Assembly: GCF_900143565.1 (NCBI RefSeq)
Contig: NZ_FREX01000004.1
Coordinates: 321,786 to 385,785, forward strand
Direction of reading: 5' to 3'
From: Pseudovibrio sp. Alg231-02
GTDB taxonomy: Bacteria > Pseudomonadota > Alphaproteobacteria > Rhizobiales > Stappiaceae
DNA length: 64,000 nt
The notes under the pieces were generated by a model. That model ran no database searches. It saw only the letters and a list, made by a program, of their open reading frames with translations, and was not told where the DNA came from. A program made the position numbers and the translations under genes. This document shows positions 36,994-45,543 of this stretch, piece after piece (within the stretch, counting starts at the first letter, position 1; every line of letters starts with the position of its first letter).

Positions 36994-37692
36994 ATGATCG
37001 ACCTCAATGACTTCACAAATGTAGAATGTCTCTTTGAAGATGATGATGATCGTCTTGCAAACTACTTCCGCATTGCAGAGACAGTCGCGGATTTGATCGG
37101 ACCACACTGTGAAGTTGTGGTGCATTCTCTCAAAAACCTTGAAACGTCTGTCGCCAAGATCGTCAACGGGCACATGACGGGCCGAACAATCGGATCTCCG
37201 ATAACAGACCTCGGTTTGAAGATGCTGCGGGTTTATCAGGAGACAGGCAATCTGACGCCGAAAGCCTACTTCACGCACAATGCTGAAGGGCAGCTGCTTA
37301 AATCAGCAACGACCATAATTCTTGGTGCTTCAGGCAAACCCATCGGTTTGTTCTGCCTGAACATCAATCTTTCCCTCCCATTCTCAGAGATCATCAGCAC
37401 GTTCACTCCAGATGCTGCTGAGGTTGCAGAAAAAACCACACCAGAGCGCTTCAGCACCAACTCAACTGAGGTCATTTTGGGTGCTCTGGAACAGGCGATC
37501 AAAGATGTGGAGGCAGACCCATCGGTGACACAGAAAGCCAAAAACAAGGCCGTCACCAGATTGCTTCTTGAACGCGACATCTTTGAGTTCAAAGAAGCAA
37601 CCGTACTTGTGGCGGAAAATCTCGGGATCACGCGACACGCCATCTACAAGTACATCCGAGAATCAAAAACTCAGATCACTAGCAAAGAGTAA
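36994..37692 (+). CDS. YheO-like PAS / HTH_22 transcriptional regulator
   Basis: DNA-binding regulator of 232 aa. The N-terminal YheO-like PAS domain (NYFRIAETVADLIGPHCEVVVHSL, then IVNGHMTGRTIGSPITDLGL) is followed by a C-terminal HTH_22 domain (RLLLERDIFEFKEATVLVAENL, then GITRHAIYKYIRE). The frame reaches a GTG at 36907; ATG 36994 with an upstream GAGAA gives the usual N-terminus and was chosen. It lies directly upstream of ridA and the dpaL homolog. Related regulators often control D-amino-acid or diamino-acid catabolism, so it probably senses a pathway intermediate and controls both divergent units. Confidence 0.82.
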   Translation: MIDLNDFTNVECLFEDDDDRLANYFRIAETVADLIGPHCEVVVHSLKNLETSVAKIVNGHMTGRTIGSPITDLGLKMLRVYQETGNLTPKAYFTHNAEGQLLKSATTIILGASGKPIGLFCLNINLSLPFSEIISTFTPDAAEVAEKTTPERFSTNSTEVILGALEQAIKDVEADPSVTQKAKNKAVTRLLLERDIFEFKEATVLVAENLGITRHAIYKYIRESKTQITSKE

Positions 37693-37697
37693 GTAGA

Positions 37698-38081
37698 ATG
37701 AAAAAATTAGTTGCGACAGAAAACGCTCCAGCTGCAATCGGACCGTATTCTCAGGGAACTGTTTTGGAAAACCTTGTTTTCACTTCTGGTCAATTGCCGC
37801 TTGATCCAAAAACAATGGCCTTTCCTGAAGGTGGCATCACCGAGCAGGCCAGAATGTCACTCGCTAATTTGAAGGCCGTGCTGGAAGAAGCTGGTGCTGG
37901 CATCGACAGCGTGGTGAAAACCACGTGCTTCCTCGCTAAAATGGAAGACTTTGCAGCGTTCAACGAAGTTTACACGGAAGTCTTTGGCACTGAAGGTGCA
38001 CCTGCACGCTCTTGTATTCAGGCGGGCCGCTTGCCGAAAGACGCGCTGGTTGAAGTCGAAGCAATCGCGTACGTCAAATAA
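37698..38081 (+). CDS. ridA: RidA family reactive enamine/imine deaminase
   Basis: Small trimeric enzyme of 127 aa that hydrolyses 2-aminoacrylate and other enamines released by PLP enzymes. Family hallmarks are PAAIGPYSQGTVLENLVFTSGQ at the N-terminus and the active-site arginine in the C-terminal segment GAPARSCIQAGRLPKDALVE. It sits between the regulator and a diaminopropionate ammonia-lyase, whose reaction passes through aminoacrylate, so RidA can speed release of pyruvate and prevent damage to other PLP enzymes. Confidence 0.93.
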   Translation: MKKLVATENAPAAIGPYSQGTVLENLVFTSGQLPLDPKTMAFPEGGITEQARMSLANLKAVLEEAGAGIDSVVKTTCFLAKMEDFAAFNEVYTEVFGTEGAPARSCIQAGRLPKDALVEVEAIAYVK

Positions 38082-38179
38082 GCTGCACCACGTTCCTGTT
38101 GCTGCGCTCTGAGATAGAGGTCCCCACTCTCTTCGAGCGCAGCTCTCCTCCCCTTGCCCAAGCTGTTGAAGAGACCAAG

Positions 38180-39361
38180 ATGCTTAAGATACGCAGCAAT
38201 CGTTTCCGCACAGGTGAAACCAGTCCACTGTTCACGACTGAAGTTGCAGAGAAAACGCGTGAGTTTCATAGCCAGATCCAAGGTTATGAGCCAACTCCCC
38301 TCACCAGCCTTCCTGCCTTAGCAAAGGAACTGGGCGTCAAAGCAATTTATGTGAAGGATGAGTCCCATCGCTTCGGACTAAATGCCTTTAAGGTGCTTGG
38401 CGGCTCCTATGCCCTTGGCCGCTTGCTTGCGAAGAAGCTGGATCTCGATATTTCGGAGATCGACCTGCAGACTGTCTCTCAAAAGTTTGAGCGCCCTATG
38501 GTCTTTACAACAGCAACAGCTGGCAACCATGGGACGGGTGTCGCATGGGCTGCGCGCGCCATGGGTCAAAAGGCTGTTGTTTACATGCCAAAAGGCTCGC
38601 CTCAGTCAGCTGTCGAGCGCATCCGGGGTTTAGGTGCCGACTGTATCGTGACCGATGTGAACTACGATGACACTGTTCGGTTGGCGAATAAAACAGCTGA
38701 AGAGAACGGCTGGGAGCTTGTTCAGGACACTGCCTGGGATGGCTATGAAGAGATACCAACCTGGATCTCCCAGGGCTACATGACAATGGCTGGAGAAGCA
38801 GCTGACCAACTCGCCAAGCTGGACGATGCTCAACCAACTCACGTCATGCTTCAGGCTGGTGTCGGAGCCATGGCAGGTGGTGTTCTGGGCTATCTTGCAG
38901 ATGCGTATGGGCCTGAGAACTTTACCTCTGTAATCAGCGAGCCACGCGCTGCAGATTGCCTCTATCAGTCTGTTTCCAGCGAAAATGGCGAGATGACGGC
39001 TGTTGAAGGCGACCTGACCTCTATTATGGCAGGTCTGGCCTGCGGTGAACCAAACCCGATCACTTGGCCAATCCTACGAGACTGTGGCGATCACTTCATC
39101 TCAGCCACAGATAATATTGCCGCAACTGGCATGCGTATTCTTGGCAATCCGCTTAAAAATGATCCTGCGATCACTGGCGGCGAGTCCGGTGCTTTGAACA
39201 TCGGCCTGCTTTATGCATTGAGGGCGAAAGAAGAGTATGCCGAGCTGGCACAAAAAGCTGGCCTCAACGAAGAGAGTGTTGTGTTGATCTTCAATACTGA
39301 GGGCGACACCAATCCAGAACGCTACAGAAAAATCGTCTGGGAAGGCGCCTTACCTCTTTAA
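38180..39361 (+). CDS. dpaL: Diaminopropionate ammonia-lyase
   Basis: PLP enzyme that converts 2,3-diaminopropionate (often both enantiomers) to pyruvate and two ammonia. The protein of 393 aa has the catalytic lysine at residue 71 in DESHRFGLNAFKVLGG, as in E. coli YgeX, and the phosphate-binding loop GGESGALNIG; the segment TATAGNHGTGVAWAA is also typical. The frame is open from a TTG at 38099, but ATG 38180 has GAAGAG six bases upstream and matches the family N-terminus (NRFRTGETSPLF). It closes the rightward regulator-ridA-dpaL unit. Another fold type II lyase is the only alternative, and I consider it unlikely. Confidence 0.92.
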   Translation: MLKIRSNRFRTGETSPLFTTEVAEKTREFHSQIQGYEPTPLTSLPALAKELGVKAIYVKDESHRFGLNAFKVLGGSYALGRLLAKKLDLDISEIDLQTVSQKFERPMVFTTATAGNHGTGVAWAARAMGQKAVVYMPKGSPQSAVERIRGLGADCIVTDVNYDDTVRLANKTAEENGWELVQDTAWDGYEEIPTWISQGYMTMAGEAADQLAKLDDAQPTHVMLQAGVGAMAGGVLGYLADAYGPENFTSVISEPRAADCLYQSVSSENGEMTAVEGDLTSIMAGLACGEPNPITWPILRDCGDHFISATDNIAATGMRILGNPLKNDPAITGGESGALNIGLLYALRAKEEYAELAQKAGLNEESVVLIFNTEGDTNPERYRKIVWEGALPL

Positions 39362-39372
39362 CCGCTTATGAA

Positions 39373-39400
39373 CCCAAACAGGGCCGTTGCTCTGTTTGGG
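39373..39400 (+). terminator. Terminator-like hairpin after dpaL
   Basis: A 9-bp perfect stem (CCCAAACAG 39373-39381 with CTGTTTGGG 39392-39400) has a 10-base loop, followed by CCTTTACTT. It starts 12 bases past the dpaL stop. The T-run is short, so efficiency is uncertain. Confidence 0.6.
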
Positions 39401-39407
39401 CCTTTAC

Positions 39408-39658
39408 TTAAAGCGCTGCGAGCACCAGAACCTCAATTTTGTAGTGAGGTTTCGCCATGCGGGCTTCGACGCAAACTCGTGTTGGGGCTGCGTTGAGATC
39501 AGCGACCCACTCATCCCAGACGTTATTCATCCCATCATATTCACGCATGTCTACCAGTCAGATCTGGACGAAAATACGTTTTCACGAGTTGTCCCTGCCT
39601 CAGCAAGCAAGCTGTCAACTTTTGCAAAAACGTCTTTTGACTGTTCGGTGATGTCTAC
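39408..39658 (-). pseudogene. Broken RidA-family pseudogene
   Basis: On the minus strand one frame reads VDITEQSKDVFAKVDSLLAE and ends near TRENV; another reads LVDMREYDGMNNVWDEW and continues to VEARMAKPHYKIEVLVLAAL before a TAA at 39408. Joined, they give the middle and C-terminus of a RidA-like protein, including the CVEAR arginine region. Three lesions are visible: the N-terminal ~30 residues are missing, one base is lost near 39573-39578, and the expected Trp in IWLVDM is a TGA stop at 39558-39560. It sits beside an intact ridA-dpaL unit but is a different RidA subfamily, so it is not a simple tandem copy. Confidence 0.7.
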
Positions 39659-39917
39659 GAACTTAAATGGCTTCTGAAATTGCTAAAATCATTGGGTTAA
39701 ATATCGCGAGCTTGCGGATCTACCGGCAACAGTAGCGGACGTCTTATGCAAAAAAGTGCTGATTTGCGCAAAAGCATGTCGGATATTGCTGTCCGATTTG
39801 AGAAGGAAATCACGCTGCGCGGGGAAGAGTTCAGCAAGTGGTTGGAGCAAAAGTGTCAAACCTTGAGAACGCTGAGCGAATGCTCGGTTTATTATCTAAC
39901 AATTTCAAGAAGATAAG

Positions 39918-39993
39918 TGGTGCCCGGAGGCGGATTCGAACCACCGACACGCGGATTTTCAATCCGCTGCTCTACCAACTGAGCTATCCGGGC
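39918..39993 (-). tRNA. tRNA-Phe (anticodon GAA)
   Basis: A 76-nt cloverleaf reads on the minus strand from GCCCGGATAGCTCAG to CTCCGGGCACCA. The acceptor stem is GCCCGGA/TCCGGGC, the anticodon stem is GCGGA/TCCGC with loop TTGAAAA, so positions 34-36 are GAA (Phe). The T-loop is TTCGAAT and the CCA end is encoded. No integrase or duplicated 3' end was seen next to it. Confidence 0.97.
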
Positions 39994-40192
39994 ACATTCT
40001 GCTAGGTCGGTTTGTTTCCCGTCCTGCGAAGGTGAGCGTCTTATAGGGTGCCAAATTTCTCCTGTCCAGCAGGCAAATGCATTTTTTACAAAGAAATCTG
40101 TTTTCTCCACTGCCTGCTCACCATTTTCTCTTAAGCGCCTTAAATCATGAGGGTTTTATCCCAAAATGAGCCTCACGGCGTCATTGAATGGC

Positions 40193-41581
40193 CTAAGAAG
40201 GTGCCCCTTTTTCCGAAATATCCCAAAACAGCGCCACCATATTCCGCATGGCATCGCGGGCAACTGGTTTGAGAATATGCTCATTGGGCGCATGTTGCGA
40301 GCACCCGGCATAGGAATGCGGAACCCAAACGGTTGGCAGGCCCAATGTTTCTGCAAAGCACTCATTAGGCAAAGAGCCAGCAAGGTTTGGCAAAAGGTGG
40401 GGTGTCTTGCCACTGGTTTCTTCCAGGGACGCCATCACCATGCGCACCCAAGCATTATCTGGCGAAAGGCGCGTTGCATGAAAGAACCCGCGATCTTCCT
40501 GCCTTATCTCGACATTATTAAATCCATTGGCATCCAGATGCGCACGCAAGGATGGGACGAGACCCTGAACATCAGTTCCCACGACGTAGCGCAGCTGGCA
40601 AACTGCGAAGGCATAACCATCAATCGCGTTTACTGGTGCTTCTGGCACACCGCTCTTCATTGCGAGCACGGCAAAGGAGTTCCAGCCAAACACACGCTCG
40701 GCAGGGGTGAGACCCTCCTCTCCCCAATTCTCGTTTATGGTCGGGCCTTGACTATCACCAACGGGAAGATCACTCAGAGCTTCCCGAATGTCTGGTGTCA
40801 GGCTGGTTGGGCGCCAGCTTGGAATCTGGATTTGACCGCGTTTGTCCGCGATGCAGGAGATTGCATTGGCAAGGATAATGGCGGGGTCTGCAAGCAGCCC
40901 GCCCCAGTTGCCTGAGTGATTGGCACCATCACGCAGGTTTACTTGTAGTGTGAATGTTTGCGCACCACGCGCACCGGTGAAGACTGTTGGTGTATCCGAT
41001 TGCAAGCGCGGCCCGTCAGAGGCGATCAGCACATCCGCTGCTAACATCTGCTTGTGTTCATCGAAGAACTCTTGCAGGCCAGCGGAGCCGGTTTCTTCAG
41101 AAGTCTCAATAATCACCTTACAGTTGAAGCCAAGTTGCTTCTTTTCCTGCAAAAGGCATCCCAAGGCCTGAAGGTTAATGAGATGCTGGCATTTATTGTC
41201 AGCTGTACCGCGCCCGTAAATGCGCTCGCCGTCTTCTTCCAGAACGAATGGGTCTCTTCCCCCCATCCAGTTACCGGCTTGTCCGCGCACAACATCTCCG
41301 TGCCCGTAGGTCAGAACTGTAGGGAAACTTGGATCTTCGATACGTTCACCGAACAAGAAAGGGCCACCAATCGGATTCGGATTGTCGAAGATGTGCGTTT
41401 TGAAGCCAAGACGTTCGAGAAGAGGTCGCATCTCCTCTTTCAGATAACGCATCAATTGGTGTTTTTGGTAGGGTTCCTGGCTTTCCGTCGGAATAGCGAT
41501 TAATCGGGCCAGGTCAGTGAGGAATGCGCCGCTGTCGAAATATGTTTCCGCCCGTTTGATGGCTTCATTGCGACTGGACAT
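40193..41581 (-). CDS. M20 family dipeptidase/deacylase at the end of the pca operon
   Basis: Metallopeptidase-fold protein of 462 aa. The metal site is visible in TYGHGDVVRGQAG, the metal-bridging Asp in GRGTADNKCQHL, and the general-base glutamate pair in IIETSEETGSAGL. Length and the YGHGDVV form fit the dipeptidase branch (ArgE/DapE/CNDP-like) rather than the hippurate hydrolases. It starts 33 bases past pcaB on the same strand, so it may be co-transcribed with the protocatechuate genes, which is unusual. A role in removing an amino acid from an aromatic conjugate is speculative. ATG 41581 is spaced seven bases from GGGAG and is preferred over ATG 41587. Confidence 0.83.
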   Translation of the reverse strand: MSSRNEAIKRAETYFDSGAFLTDLARLIAIPTESQEPYQKHQLMRYLKEEMRPLLERLGFKTHIFDNPNPIGGPFLFGERIEDPSFPTVLTYGHGDVVRGQAGNWMGGRDPFVLEEDGERIYGRGTADNKCQHLINLQALGCLLQEKKQLGFNCKVIIETSEETGSAGLQEFFDEHKQMLAADVLIASDGPRLQSDTPTVFTGARGAQTFTLQVNLRDGANHSGNWGGLLADPAIILANAISCIADKRGQIQIPSWRPTSLTPDIREALSDLPVGDSQGPTINENWGEEGLTPAERVFGWNSFAVLAMKSGVPEAPVNAIDGYAFAVCQLRYVVGTDVQGLVPSLRAHLDANGFNNVEIRQEDRGFFHATRLSPDNAWVRMVMASLEETSGKTPHLLPNLAGSLPNECFAETLGLPTVWVPHSYAGCSQHAPNEHILKPVARDAMRNMVALFWDISEKGAPS

Positions 41582-41614
41582 TCTCATTCTCCCTTTCAGA
41601 CTAGGTGCGCGCAG

Positions 41615-42685
41615 TTAATCACTTAAGGGGGTTCCAATCCACTCTGTTTGTTTCAGCAGCTTTAATGCACTCTGAAGACCAGCGCCCGTTGCAATGCACA
41701 TGCCGGGCAAGATCATCCACTCCAACGCCCAGGCTGAACCAGAACGCTCTTGTTCATGCACCAAGGCGCTATGCATCGCAGAGACCTGGGTGCTGTTGTA
41801 ACGGGCAAGTGTCACCAGTAATTCAGCGTTGATCGGATTGTGTTTGTGGGCCATGGCTGAGGAGCGGCCACCACCGGAAAGTTTAATTTCCTCAAGACCT
41901 TGCTGGGCCATCAAAGCGACATCCGTACCAATCTTGCCAAGGCTGCCGGAGATCATGGAGAGAACGTTTGCGTAATCCACCATGTTGTCCCGCTGCGTGT
42001 GCCATGAATGCTCCGGAACTCTCAGGTCCAGCCCTGCCGCCATGTGCGCGGCGATAGCAACTGCGTGTTCGCCCTGAGCATGGCTTGTTCCTACAGGTCC
42101 GCCAAACTGGAGCACTGCAACCTCTGCAGCAACATCGTTTAGCCGTTGATAGTGCCGTTTCAGCGGTTCAATCCATGTGGAAATGCGGTCACCTGCGGTT
42201 ATTGGCAGCGCGGCTTGCATGCGCGTTCTGCCCATCAGCGGATAATCACTATTCGCCGATTTCACAGTTTCAAGTGCAGCGATGACCGCAGACAAGCGTT
42301 TTTGCAGAATTTGAGAGGTTTTTCGCAGAGCTAATGCCAGCGCGGTGTCCATCACATCCTGACTGGTGGATGTTTTGTGGCATTCAGCGGCATATGGCTC
42401 ACCAACACGCATGCGCAGTTGTTTGATGAAAGCCGGGATTGGCAGGCCATCTTTTGCAACGCCTGCCTTGATCCGCGTGATATCAGGTGCAAACCCTTTG
42501 CAGCCAGCAAGCACAGCGTCTTTTGCTTCGGCTGAAACGAGAGAATGTGCGAACAAGGCCTTGGTGAGAGCCACTTCATAAGCCAGATAGTGATCCAGAG
42601 TTGTTTCCAGAGCGAAGGCGCGTTGCACGTCCTCATCTCCAAACAATCCGCTCCACATAGGATTGGTGAAGAGGCTCACACTCAC
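41615..42685 (-). CDS. pcaB: 3-carboxy-cis,cis-muconate cycloisomerase
   Basis: Fumarase/aspartase-superfamily enzyme, 356 aa, that converts 3-carboxy-cis,cis-muconate to gamma-carboxymuconolactone in the protocatechuate branch. The superfamily signature appears as GGRSSAMAHKHNPINAELL, and EVAVLQFGGPVGTSHAQGEH is also typical. There is no ATG near the conserved N-terminus. GTG 42685, just past the overlapping pcaF stop and behind AAGGGA, gives VSVSLFTNPMWSGLFGDE, while ATG 42730 would add 15 atypical residues. It is the last recognisable pathway gene of the leftward pca operon. Confidence 0.92.
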   Translation of the reverse strand: MSVSLFTNPMWSGLFGDEDVQRAFALETTLDHYLAYEVALTKALFAHSLVSAEAKDAVLAGCKGFAPDITRIKAGVAKDGLPIPAFIKQLRMRVGEPYAAECHKTSTSQDVMDTALALALRKTSQILQKRLSAVIAALETVKSANSDYPLMGRTRMQAALPITAGDRISTWIEPLKRHYQRLNDVAAEVAVLQFGGPVGTSHAQGEHAVAIAAHMAAGLDLRVPEHSWHTQRDNMVDYANVLSMISGSLGKIGTDVALMAQQGLEEIKLSGGGRSSAMAHKHNPINAELLVTLARYNSTQVSAMHSALVHEQERSGSAWALEWMILPGMCIATGAGLQSALKLLKQTEWIGTPLSD

Positions 42686-42686
42686 A

Positions 42687-43892
42687 TTAGTCCCTTTCCA
42701 GCGCGATCGCGATGCCCTGACCAACTCCAATACACATAGTGGCCAGTGCGCGTTTTTTGCCTTGCAGGCTCAGTTCCAACGCTGCGGTTCCGGTGATGCG
42801 TGCGCCGGACATGCCCAGTGGGTGGCCCAATGCAATCGCCCCGCCATTCGGGTTGATATGAGCTGCACCTGCATCCAACCCCAGTTCGCGCAGAACTGCA
42901 ATCCCCTGACTTGCAAAGGCTTCATTGAGCTCAATGACGTCAAAATCAGAAGGTTGCAAATTTAACCGCGCGCAAAGTTTTTGCGCTGCAGGAGCAGGGC
43001 CAATGCCCATAATACGTGGCGCAACGCCGGCTGTTGCTCCGCCAAGCACGCGTGCAATTGGGGTCAGACCATATTTTTTGACCGCTGCTGCAGAGGCAAC
43101 AATCAGCGCAGCAGCGCCATCGTTGACACCTGAGGCATTGCCCGCAGTCACGCTGCCATTTTCACGGAATGGTGTCGGCAGTTTTGCAAGTTTCTCGGCA
43201 GTTGTCCCTGCACGTGGGTGCTCATCAGCAGACACGATAATCGGATCACCTTTGCGCTGAGGGATTGTGACCTCGATGATCTCCTTGGCAAGGCGGCCAT
43301 TTTCTTGTGCAGCCGCTGCTTTAGCTTGTGAGCTCGCGGCAAACGCGTCTTGATCAGCCCGGGAGACACCAAAGTCTTCAGCAACGTTTTCACCAGTCTC
43401 AGGCATGCTGTCGATGCCGAACTGCTTCTTCATTTTCGGGTTCACAAAGCGCCAGCCAATGGTGGTGTCGAACACTTCATTGGCACGAGAAAACGGTGTG
43501 GTCGCCTTTGGCATCACAAATGGCGCACGGGACATGGATTCCACGCCGCCAGCAATCACAAGATCGCATTCACCTGTCTTGATGGCACGAGAGGCTGCAA
43601 TGACAGCATCCATACCAGAACCACAAAGGCGGTTCAGCGTTGTCCCAGGCACAGCCTCAGGCAGACCTGCCAGCAGTGCGACCATGCGAGCCACGTTGCG
43701 GTTGTCCTCACCAGCCTGGTTGGCACAGCCGTAATACACTTCGTCAACGGCTTCCCAATCAACTGACGGGTTCCGTTCCATCAACGCTTTAATTGGCAAT
43801 GCGCCAAGATCGTCCGCCCGAACAGAAGACAGCGCGCCCCCATAACGACCAATCGGTGTTCTAATATAATCGCAAATATATGCCTCAGACAT
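42687..43892 (-). CDS. pcaF: 3-oxoadipyl-CoA thiolase
   Basis: Thiolase of 401 aa that cleaves 3-oxoadipyl-CoA with CoA to succinyl-CoA and acetyl-CoA, the last step of the beta-ketoadipate pathway. Nucleophile Cys90 (NRLCGSGMDAV), His357 (IALGHPLG) and Cys387 (TMCIGVGQG) are all present. YIRTPIGRYGGALSSVRADD at the N-terminus is the usual PcaF opening. The start overlaps the pcaJ stop by one base, and the gene lies between the CoA-transferase and pcaB. Confidence 0.95.
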   Translation of the reverse strand: MSEAYICDYIRTPIGRYGGALSSVRADDLGALPIKALMERNPSVDWEAVDEVYYGCANQAGEDNRNVARMVALLAGLPEAVPGTTLNRLCGSGMDAVIAASRAIKTGECDLVIAGGVESMSRAPFVMPKATTPFSRANEVFDTTIGWRFVNPKMKKQFGIDSMPETGENVAEDFGVSRADQDAFAASSQAKAAAAQENGRLAKEIIEVTIPQRKGDPIIVSADEHPRAGTTAEKLAKLPTPFRENGSVTAGNASGVNDGAAALIVASAAAVKKYGLTPIARVLGGATAGVAPRIMGIGPAPAAQKLCARLNLQPSDFDVIELNEAFASQGIAVLRELGLDAGAAHINPNGGAIALGHPLGMSGARITGTAALELSLQGKKRALATMCIGVGQGIAIALERD

Positions 43893-44683
43893 CAGGCCGT
43901 CTCCACTCTGTTACCCGCATGCGCCGCCGCCGTTCGCGCTTTTAATGCGCGCAAAACAGACAGTTCCTCCTCAGTCGGCGCAGGGGTCTCCTGCAAATCA
44001 TCCGAGAACCGTACAGCCCAAGACACTGTTTGTTGCACCCGTTCTTTGGTCGTACCCGGATGAAGCGAGACCACTGTCAGCTCTTTGGTAACAGGATCAG
44101 GTTTCCAGATGGCAAGGTCGGTGATCAGCAGGGTTGGGCCTTTTGTGGTGATGCCCATGCGTGTGCGATGGTCCCCTCCTTCTCCGTGCCCAAAGGAGGT
44201 GTAAAAGTCCAGTTTCTCTACAAAACCACGCTTGCTCTGCTTCATGGTAATGTAAGTTTCCTGAGAGGAAGAGGAGATCTCAGGCGCTCCGCCGCCACCA
44301 GGCAATCTTACCTTTGGATTGTCGTAGTCACCCACCACGGTGGTGTTGATGTTGGCGAAACGATCAATCTGCGCTGCCCCCAGAAAACCGACTGTGATCT
44401 TGCCACCTTGCAGCCAGTAACGGAACATCTCGGTTACTGAAACCGTCGTCAACGCTGTGTCACAAAGCTCACCATCTCCAATGGAAAGCGGCAGAACGTC
44501 TGGTGCTGTGCCGATCGTTCCACTCTCATAAATCAGCGTAATGTCTGGTGCATGAGTTAGACGGGCGATGTTACAGGCAGCAGATGGCGGGCCGATGCCC
44601 ACAAAGCACACATCCGTGTTGCTCAAGGCGCGGGATGCCGCGATGGCCATCATCTCGTCCGGGGTAAAGTCTTGTGCTGTCAT
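43892..44683 (-). CDS. pcaJ: 3-oxoadipate CoA-transferase beta subunit (Gct-like)
   Basis: Beta subunit of a class I CoA-transferase that activates 3-oxoadipate with succinyl-CoA. The likely catalytic glutamate is Glu53 in LIYESGTIG, matching the position of Glu54 in glutaconate CoA-transferase GctB. The segments VGIGPPSAACNIARL and FLGAAQIDRFANINTTVVGD are typical. At 263 aa it is longer than classical PcaJ and closer to the GctB/IpdB branch. GGAGG lies seven bases upstream of its ATG, and the start overlaps the pcaI stop (ATGA). Confidence 0.87.
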   Translation of the reverse strand: MTAQDFTPDEMMAIAASRALSNTDVCFVGIGPPSAACNIARLTHAPDITLIYESGTIGTAPDVLPLSIGDGELCDTALTTVSVTEMFRYWLQGGKITVGFLGAAQIDRFANINTTVVGDYDNPKVRLPGGGGAPEISSSSQETYITMKQSKRGFVEKLDFYTSFGHGEGGDHRTRMGITTKGPTLLITDLAIWKPDPVTKELTVVSLHPGTTKERVQQTVSWAVRFSDDLQETPAPTEEELSVLRALKARTAAAHAGNRVETA

Positions 44684-45534
44684 GGAGTTACCTCCAGCCC
44701 TTTAATGCGGTCAGCAAACACCTCTGGTCCCTGCTTCAGCACGTGTTCTTCCATCCATGCCTGAAACCTCTCACGATCTGCTGCGATCGGATCCCAGTCG
44801 ATATACGTCTTATTGTCTCTGCCGTAATACCCTTGCGCATAAGACGGATGCGCCCCGCCGCGCACTTCGCAAATAGCGGAGACGGTCCAGTGTGGCAGGA
44901 TGCACGCGTTTATATGCGTATCCAGCTCATCAACCACTTCCTCAACCGTCACTATGGAGTGCGTAGCAGCCAGCACGGCTTCCTTTTGGACACCTACAAT
45001 TCCTTCAATCAGCACGTTGCCTTTGCGGTCAGCTTTAAGAGCATGGATGAAAGCAACATCAGGACGAATAGAGGGAACAGCAGCCAATTCCTCACCCGTG
45101 AAAGGGCAATTTATTTTTTTGATATTCGGATTTACGCGCTGAAGTTCTGTGCCCATATAACCACGAAACACGGCGCATGGCAGGCCAGCAGCCCCAGCTT
45201 CATATGCATTGGCAAGAGCGGCGTGGGAGTGTTCTTCAATCTCGATGGAGCGCGGCCAGCCGTTTTCGATTGAATCACGCACACGTCGCAACAACCCAAC
45301 ACCCGGATTGCCCGCGTAGGAGAAGATCAATTTCCTGACCAGCCCCATACCGATGAGCTGATCATAAATAAGATCAGGCGTCATACGAATGACAGTGAGT
45401 TCATCAATGCCCTGCCGGATAACTTCGTGGGCAGCGGCGTGGGGAATGAGATGCGTAAAACCTTCAAAAGCGGCAGTGTCGCCGCTTTTGAGGTATTTCG
45501 TGACCGCATCTTTTAAAGACAGAAATTCAGCCAT
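44680..45534 (-). CDS. pcaI: 3-oxoadipate CoA-transferase alpha subunit (Gct-like)
   Basis: Alpha subunit of the 3-oxoadipate CoA-transferase, 284 aa. The N-terminal SGDTAAFEGFTHLIPHAAAH and the middle KLIFSYAGNPGVGLLRRVRD resemble GctA-type alpha subunits rather than the shorter classical PcaI. It is coupled to pcaJ by a 4-base overlap and follows pcaG directly. A TTG at 45543 extends the frame by three residues; the ATG at 45534 was chosen, although neither has a clear Shine-Dalgarno. Assignment to 3-oxoadipate rests on the operon. Confidence 0.87.
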   Translation of the reverse strand: MAEFLSLKDAVTKYLKSGDTAAFEGFTHLIPHAAAHEVIRQGIDELTVIRMTPDLIYDQLIGMGLVRKLIFSYAGNPGVGLLRRVRDSIENGWPRSIEIEEHSHAALANAYEAGAAGLPCAVFRGYMGTELQRVNPNIKKINCPFTGEELAAVPSIRPDVAFIHALKADRKGNVLIEGIVGVQKEAVLAATHSIVTVEEVVDELDTHINACILPHWTVSAICEVRGGAHPSYAQGYYGRDNKTYIDWDPIAADRERFQAWMEEHVLKQGPEVFADRIKGLEVTP

Positions 45535-45543
45535 ATTTATCAA

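Noticed and set aside
39746-39916. A 56-codon plus-strand frame starting MQKSADLRKSM between the RidA pseudogene and tRNA-Phe
   Set aside because: Weak ribosome site, no recognisable family, and its end runs up against the tRNA. It could be an integrase tail beside a tRNA, but nothing in the residues supports that.
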